Shown here in pieces: positions 60,405-64,000 of a DNA stretch of 64,000 bases. Source of the stretch: Sphingomonas sp. Root720 (lineage in GTDB: Bacteria; Pseudomonadota; Alphaproteobacteria; Sphingomonadales; Sphingomonadaceae); contig NZ_LMID01000011.1 in the NCBI RefSeq assembly GCF_001428605.1, forward strand, positions 820,704-884,703, read 5' to 3'. Under the pieces are notes generated by a model that was not told the DNA's origin, searched no databases, and worked only from the letters and a program-made list of their open reading frames with translations. A program made the translations under genes and the position numbers. Numbering within the stretch: the first letter of the stretch is position 1; the number at the start of each line of letters is the position of its first letter.

Positions 60405-61346
60405 ATGGTGAGGAGTGAGGCGAGCGGGCTGTACCGGTCGACGATCGATAATCTGAGCGCGCTCAGGGCCTTCGTAGCGGTCGTCGAATGCGGCAGCTTC
60501 TCGGAGGCCGGCTATCGCCTCAATGTCGTTCCCTCGACGATCAGCAAGCATGTCTCCCTGCTGGAGGAGCGGTTGCAGGGCCAGCTGCTGCTCCGCTCCA
60601 CCAAGCAGCTGTCGATCACTGAGCTCGGGCGGCGCTTCTACGAGCGCTGCCTGACGATCCTCCACGAAGTCGAGGAGGCCGAGAACGAGCTCGGCGAATA
60701 TCAGAGCGAGCCCCAGGGCAAGCTTCGCGTCACCGCGGGCCCCACGTTCGGCGCCTATTATCTGCCGGCTATCATCCCGCAATTCCTGGCGCGCTATCCG
60801 AAGGTGAGCCTCGATCTTAAGCTGACGCCGGACACGCTGGACATGATCGACAATGCGATCGACGTTGCCATCCGGATCAGCAGCAATCTCGATCCCAGTC
60901 TGATCGCGGTGAAGCTCGCCCCCAACATCCGCACCTTCTGCGTCGCGCCATCCTATATCGAGGAACACGGCCTCCCGGCTTCGCCGCAGGAGCTGGTGCG
61001 CCACAATTGCATCCTCGCCAACGAGACCGCGCGCACGGCGAAATGGCCGATCAAGGGCGGAGACAATGGCGAGTTCGTATCCGTCACCGGCAATCTGGTG
61101 ATCAACCACGGCGAGGTCTATCGCCGCGCGATCCTGGACGGGCTCGGCGTCGGCCATTTGTCGCGCTTCCTGGTCTATGACGACATCAAGGCGGGCCGGC
61201 TGATCGAGCTGTTTCCCGACCTGCGCATCATCGCCAGCCATATCTACGTGGTCTATCCGGAACGGCGCAACCTGCCGCTCAAGACCCGCGCCTTTATCGA
61301 TCATGTACGGGAGGCTTTCCGGACGCCGCCGGAATGGACGGTCTGA
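60405..61346 (+). CDS. LysR-family transcriptional regulator
   Basis: 313 residues from ATG 60405 (SD GGAGG seven bases upstream). The helix-turn-helix is LRAFVAVVECGSFSEAGYRL with VVPSTISKHVSLLEERLQGQLLLRSTKQL (segments); the effector domain begins at KLRVTAGPTFGAYYLPAIIPQF. Unlike most LysR genes it is codirectional with and downstream of the genes it probably controls. It is the best candidate for the TTCC-N5-GGAA boxes upstream of both monooxygenase genes, which satisfy the T-N11-A LysR rule. Confidence 0.92.
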   Translation: MVRSEASGLYRSTIDNLSALRAFVAVVECGSFSEAGYRLNVVPSTISKHVSLLEERLQGQLLLRSTKQLSITELGRRFYERCLTILHEVEEAENELGEYQSEPQGKLRVTAGPTFGAYYLPAIIPQFLARYPKVSLDLKLTPDTLDMIDNAIDVAIRISSNLDPSLIAVKLAPNIRTFCVAPSYIEEHGLPASPQELVRHNCILANETARTAKWPIKGGDNGEFVSVTGNLVINHGEVYRRAILDGLGVGHLSRFLVYDDIKAGRLIELFPDLRIIASHIYVVYPERRNLPLKTRAFIDHVREAFRTPPEWTV

Positions 61347-61382
61347 CCCGCGGCTCGCGCCCGTGGGAAAGGCTGATGGCCG

Positions 61383-63080
61383 ATGGCTGAGCACCACGCT
61401 TCATGCCTCGCCGATCTGCGGCAGATGGTCGGCGCGCGTCATGTCCTGACCGGCGATCGCGAGACCAGCCGCTATCGCACCGGCTATCGCTTCGGCGGCG
61501 GGCCGGTGCTCGCCGTCGTGATGCCAGGCAGCCTCGTCGAGCAATGGCGCGTGGCGCTGCGCTGCCGTGCGGCCGACATCGTGATGATCGTGCAGGCGGC
61601 CAATACCGGGCTCACCGGCGGGTCGACGCCCAGAGCCGAAGGCTATGATCGCCCGGTGGTCATCATCAGCACCCGGCGGATCAAGGGGGTGCGGCTGATC
61701 AGGGATGGGGATCAGGCGATCTGCCTGGCCGGGGCGACGCTGTACGAGCTGGAAGGCGCGCTGTCGCGGATCGGGCGGCAGCCCCATTCGGTGATCGGTT
61801 CCTCCTGCATCGGCGCATCGGTGGTCGGCGGCGTCTGCAACAACTCGGGCGGGGCGCTGGTCCAGCGCGGGCCGGCCTATACCGAATGGGCGCTCTACGC
61901 CCGGGTGGAGGCGGATGGGCGGCTCGCGCTGGTCAACCAGCTGGGCATCGACCTGGGCGACGATCCGGAAGAGATGCTCGCCCGGCTGGAGGAGGAACGC
62001 TACGACCCCGCGGACATTCGCGACGATGCCGGGCGCCAGGCGTCGGACACCGGCTATGCCGCGCATGTCCGCAAGATCGACGAGCCCACCCCCGCACGCT
62101 TCAATGCCGATCCGGGCCGCCTCTATGACGTCTCGGGCAGCGCCGGCCATCTGATTGTCTTCGCGGTGCGTCTCGATACCTTCCCGGACGATGGCGACAG
62201 CGCGACCTTCTACGTCGGCACCAACGATCCTGCCGTGTTCACCAGCCTGCGGCGCGACATGCTGGCGGAGTTCGCCGCGCTGCCGGTGACCGGCGAATAT
62301 ATCCACCGCACCGCTTTCGACATCGCCGCCGTCTATGGGAAGGACGTTTTCCTGGCGATCGAGAGGCTCGGTACCCAGCGCCTGCCGGCGCTGTTCGCGG
62401 CGCGTGCGTGGGTGGATGCGTTCACGGCGCGGATCGGGCTGGGTGGCATCCATCTCAGCGATCGCGTGCTGCAGGCCGCGAGCCGATTGTTTCCGCAGCA
62501 TCTGCCGGCGCGGATGCGCGCGTTTCGCGATCGCTTCGAACATCATCTCATCCTCAAGATGGCAGGCGCGGGCGTGGAGGAAGCGCGCCGATATTTCGCC
62601 GATCGCCTCGATCATGCCCACTCCGGCATGTTCGAATGTACGGCCGACGAAGCGCGCAAGGCCTATCTGCATCGCTTCGCCGTGGCCGGAGCGGCGGTGC
62701 GCTATCGGGCGGTCCATTCTCGCGAGATCGCCGATATCGTGGCGCTCGACATCGCCCTGCCGCGCAACACGACCGACTGGGTCGAGCAACTGCCGGCCAA
62801 GCTCGACGGGCGGATCGCCCACAAGCTCTATTATGGTCATTTCTTCTGCCAGGTCTTCCATCAGGATTATCTGGTCGCCGCCGGGCATGACCCGCATGCG
62901 CTCGAGCGTGAGATGCTGACCTTGCTGGACGCGCGGGGCGCGGAATATCCCGCCGAGCACAACGTCGGGCATCTCTATCCCGCCAAACCCACGCTCGCCG
63001 CATTTTATCAGGCGCTCGATCCCTGCAACGCGCTCAATCCGGGCATTGGCCAGACCTCGGCCTGTTCCGACTGGCGGTGA
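61383..63080 (+). CDS. dld: Quinone-dependent D-lactate dehydrogenase (Dld-like flavoprotein)
   Basis: 565 residues, matching the length of E. coli Dld. The FAD-binding segment IVQAANTGLTGGSTPRA, VIGSSCIGASVVGGVCNNSGGAL, and the C-terminal AEHNVGHLYPAKPTLAAFYQALDPCNALNPGIGQTS (segments) are diagnostic for the family. It would oxidise D-lactate or a related 2-hydroxy acid and pass electrons to quinone. Its presence in an aromatic cluster is unusual; it could oxidise a 2-hydroxy acid produced by the pathway. Confidence 0.87.
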   Translation: MAEHHASCLADLRQMVGARHVLTGDRETSRYRTGYRFGGGPVLAVVMPGSLVEQWRVALRCRAADIVMIVQAANTGLTGGSTPRAEGYDRPVVIISTRRIKGVRLIRDGDQAICLAGATLYELEGALSRIGRQPHSVIGSSCIGASVVGGVCNNSGGALVQRGPAYTEWALYARVEADGRLALVNQLGIDLGDDPEEMLARLEEERYDPADIRDDAGRQASDTGYAAHVRKIDEPTPARFNADPGRLYDVSGSAGHLIVFAVRLDTFPDDGDSATFYVGTNDPAVFTSLRRDMLAEFAALPVTGEYIHRTAFDIAAVYGKDVFLAIERLGTQRLPALFAARAWVDAFTARIGLGGIHLSDRVLQAASRLFPQHLPARMRAFRDRFEHHLILKMAGAGVEEARRYFADRLDHAHSGMFECTADEARKAYLHRFAVAGAAVRYRAVHSREIADIVALDIALPRNTTDWVEQLPAKLDGRIAHKLYYGHFFCQVFHQDYLVAAGHDPHALEREMLTLLDARGAEYPAEHNVGHLYPAKPTLAAFYQALDPCNALNPGIGQTSACSDWR

Positions 63081-63114
63081 GGCGGCCTCTTTGCCGACCC
63101 GAGAGCCTGTGCTA

Positions 63115-63146
63115 CTATTGTGTCGAATAATAGACGATAGTGTCGA
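63115..63146. promoter_or_regulatory. Direct repeat before the last Rieske gene
   Basis: TATTGTGTCGA (63116-63126) and GATAGTGTCGA (63136-63146) match at 9 of 11 bases, 20 bp apart (about two helical turns). Possible activator or repressor site upstream of GTG 63157. Confidence 0.3.
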
Positions 63147-63156
63147 GGAGGGCGTT

Positions 63157-64000
63157 GTGGGTTACGCGATGAATGCCTGGTATATGGCGGCCTGGTCTTC
63201 CGAAGTGGGCGAAGGCCCGCTGGCGCGCAGGCTCCTGGACATCCCGGTCGTCCTGTTCCGCCGCGACGACGGCAGCGTCGTCGCCTTGCACGATCGCTGC
63301 CCCCACCGCTTCGCGCCGCTTCATATGGGGCGCTTCGCCGATGGCCAGGTCGAATGTGCCTATCACGGGCTCCGGTTCGATTCGGCCGGCGCATGCGTCC
63401 ACAACCCCGCGGGAGAAACGATACCCCCGCAGGCGAAGGTCCGGACCTTCCCGGTCCATGAGCGGCATCACATCCTGTGGATCTGGATGGGGGAGGCCGC
63501 GCTCGCCGATCCGGATCGCATCGCCGATCTGTCGTGCATTCCCGAAGACCCGGGCGAGTGCGCCAATATCGGCAACCATCTCCACGTCCGGGCGAACTAC
63601 CTGCTCGAAATCGACAATCTGATGGACCTCAGTCACGTCAATTATCTGCACCGCGGCACCCTCGGCAACGACAGCATGCGCGGTCACAAGGTGAACGTCC
63701 ACGAGGAGAATGGCGCCATCCATGCCGATCTGTGGATGCCGGGCACCATCGCGCCGATCTACAGCGCGCTGTTCGGCCGGCCTTGTGATCAGTGGACCAA
63801 CATCGTCTGGATGGCGCCGAGCGCCATGCGGCTGGATTATGGCGCCGTTCCGCCCGGCGCGCCGGCCGTGCAGCAGCCGGAGGATGTCGCCGTCCACATC
63901 CTGACGCCCGAAACCGAGCGGACGACCCACTATTTCTATGGCACCTGCGGCGTGTTCGGCCCCGAGCAGCGCGAACTCGCCGAGATGATCCGCACCGCGC
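63157..64000 (+). CDS. Rieske oxygenase alpha subunit (VanA-like), 3' end outside window
   Basis: At least 281 residues, open to the window end. AMNAWYMAAWSSEVGEG opens it; the Rieske motif is CPHRFAPLHMGR with [14 protein letters not shown]; the iron site is IDNLMDLSHVNYLH. GTG 63157 has GAGGAGGG four to five bases upstream; ATG 63169 is the alternative. Closest in style to the VanA-like enzymes at 29668 and 52723. Starts 76 bp after the Dld-like gene with its own repeat-bearing promoter region. Confidence 0.9.
   Translation, partial: MGYAMNAWYMAAWSSEVGEGPLARRLLDIPVVLFRRDDGSVVALHDRCPHRFAPLHMGRFADGQVECAYHGLRFDSAGACVHNPAGETIPPQAKVRTFPVHERHHILWIWMGEAALADPDRIADLSCIPEDPGECANIGNHLHVRANYLLEIDNLMDLSHVNYLHRGTLGNDSMRGHKVNVHEENGAIHADLWMPGTIAPIYSALFGRPCDQWTNIVWMAPSAMRLDYGAVPPGAPAVQQPEDVAVHILTPETERTTHYFYGTCGVFGPEQRELAEMIRTA

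Noticed and set aside
1-64000. CRISPR arrays, tRNA or rRNA genes, prophage or integrase genes
   Set aside because: No regularly spaced repeats, no cloverleaf-like intergenic sequence and no phage genes were noticed by eye; a tRNA or CRISPR scan would settle this.
1-64000. A defence or secondary-metabolite system
   Set aside because: No nuclease, toxin-antitoxin, NRPS or PKS genes; the EntE-like ligase is explained by the aryl-CoA operon around it.

Overview
The window looks like chromosome or megaplasmid DNA of a GC-rich sphingomonad (Alphaproteobacteria, Sphingomonas/Novosphingobium/Rhizorhabdus type). The support is indirect: very high G+C, four TonB-dependent receptors (one cut by the window edge) plus one receptor remnant, several Rieske oxygenase alpha subunits with no ferredoxin or reductase beside them, and dense translationally coupled catabolic operons. 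No tRNA, rRNA, CRISPR array, phage or replication gene was seen. The whole window reads as a catabolic accessory region for aromatic or related carbon sources.

Region 1 (1-17.9 kb): the end of a TonB receptor and an acyl-CoA synthetase, then a frameshifted amidohydrolase divergent from a LeuB/LeuC/LeuD-like trio and a GntR/FCD regulator. Next come an HAPMO-type Baeyer-Villiger monooxygenase divergent from a P450 and an alpha/beta hydrolase, then NIPSNAP and SnoaL-like genes divergent from a homogentisate-dioxygenase-like ring-cleavage gene, two SDRs and a second NIPSNAP gene. A TTGCATACA-type motif sits in all three divergent promoters, suggesting one regulon.

Region 2 (17.9-33 kb): a decayed XRE-cupin regulator, a TonB receptor, a GST-SCP2-like fusion, an MFS transporter, an intact XRE-cupin regulator and a second GntR. 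These are followed by a PPOx-like protein, a Rieske oxygenase and a RidA protein divergent from another TonB receptor, a frameshifted Rieske gene, a second RidA and a hydrolase. A TonB receptor remnant and a transposase remnant end the region. Two further motifs, CTGTCWGACAG and GGCAACAYGTTG, recur here.

Region 3 (33-49.5 kb): a TetR regulator divergent from a tightly coupled operon of maleate isomerase, hydrolase, VOC dioxygenase, small unknown protein, flavin hydroxylase, hotdog thioesterase, aryl-CoA ligase and SDR. I infer a CoA-dependent, gentisate-like route ending in maleate and fumarate. A hydantoinase/acetone-carboxylase-type pair (the B subunit carries a C-terminal zinc-ribbon extension), a TonB receptor and an MFS transporter follow.

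Region 4 (49.5-64 kb): a carboxylesterase, two FMN-dependent luciferase-like monooxygenases, a VanA-type Rieske oxygenase, HpaI- and HpaH-like enzymes, an FAH-family hydrolase, an ornithine-cyclodeaminase-like enzyme, a bicupin ring-cleavage dioxygenase, a CMD/AhpD-like protein, a LysR regulator, a Dld-type dehydrogenase and the start of another Rieske oxygenase. Four TTCC-N5-GGAA boxes in the two divergent promoters fit the LysR T-N11-A rule. All pathway assignments are inference from gene content; no substrate is proven by sequence.
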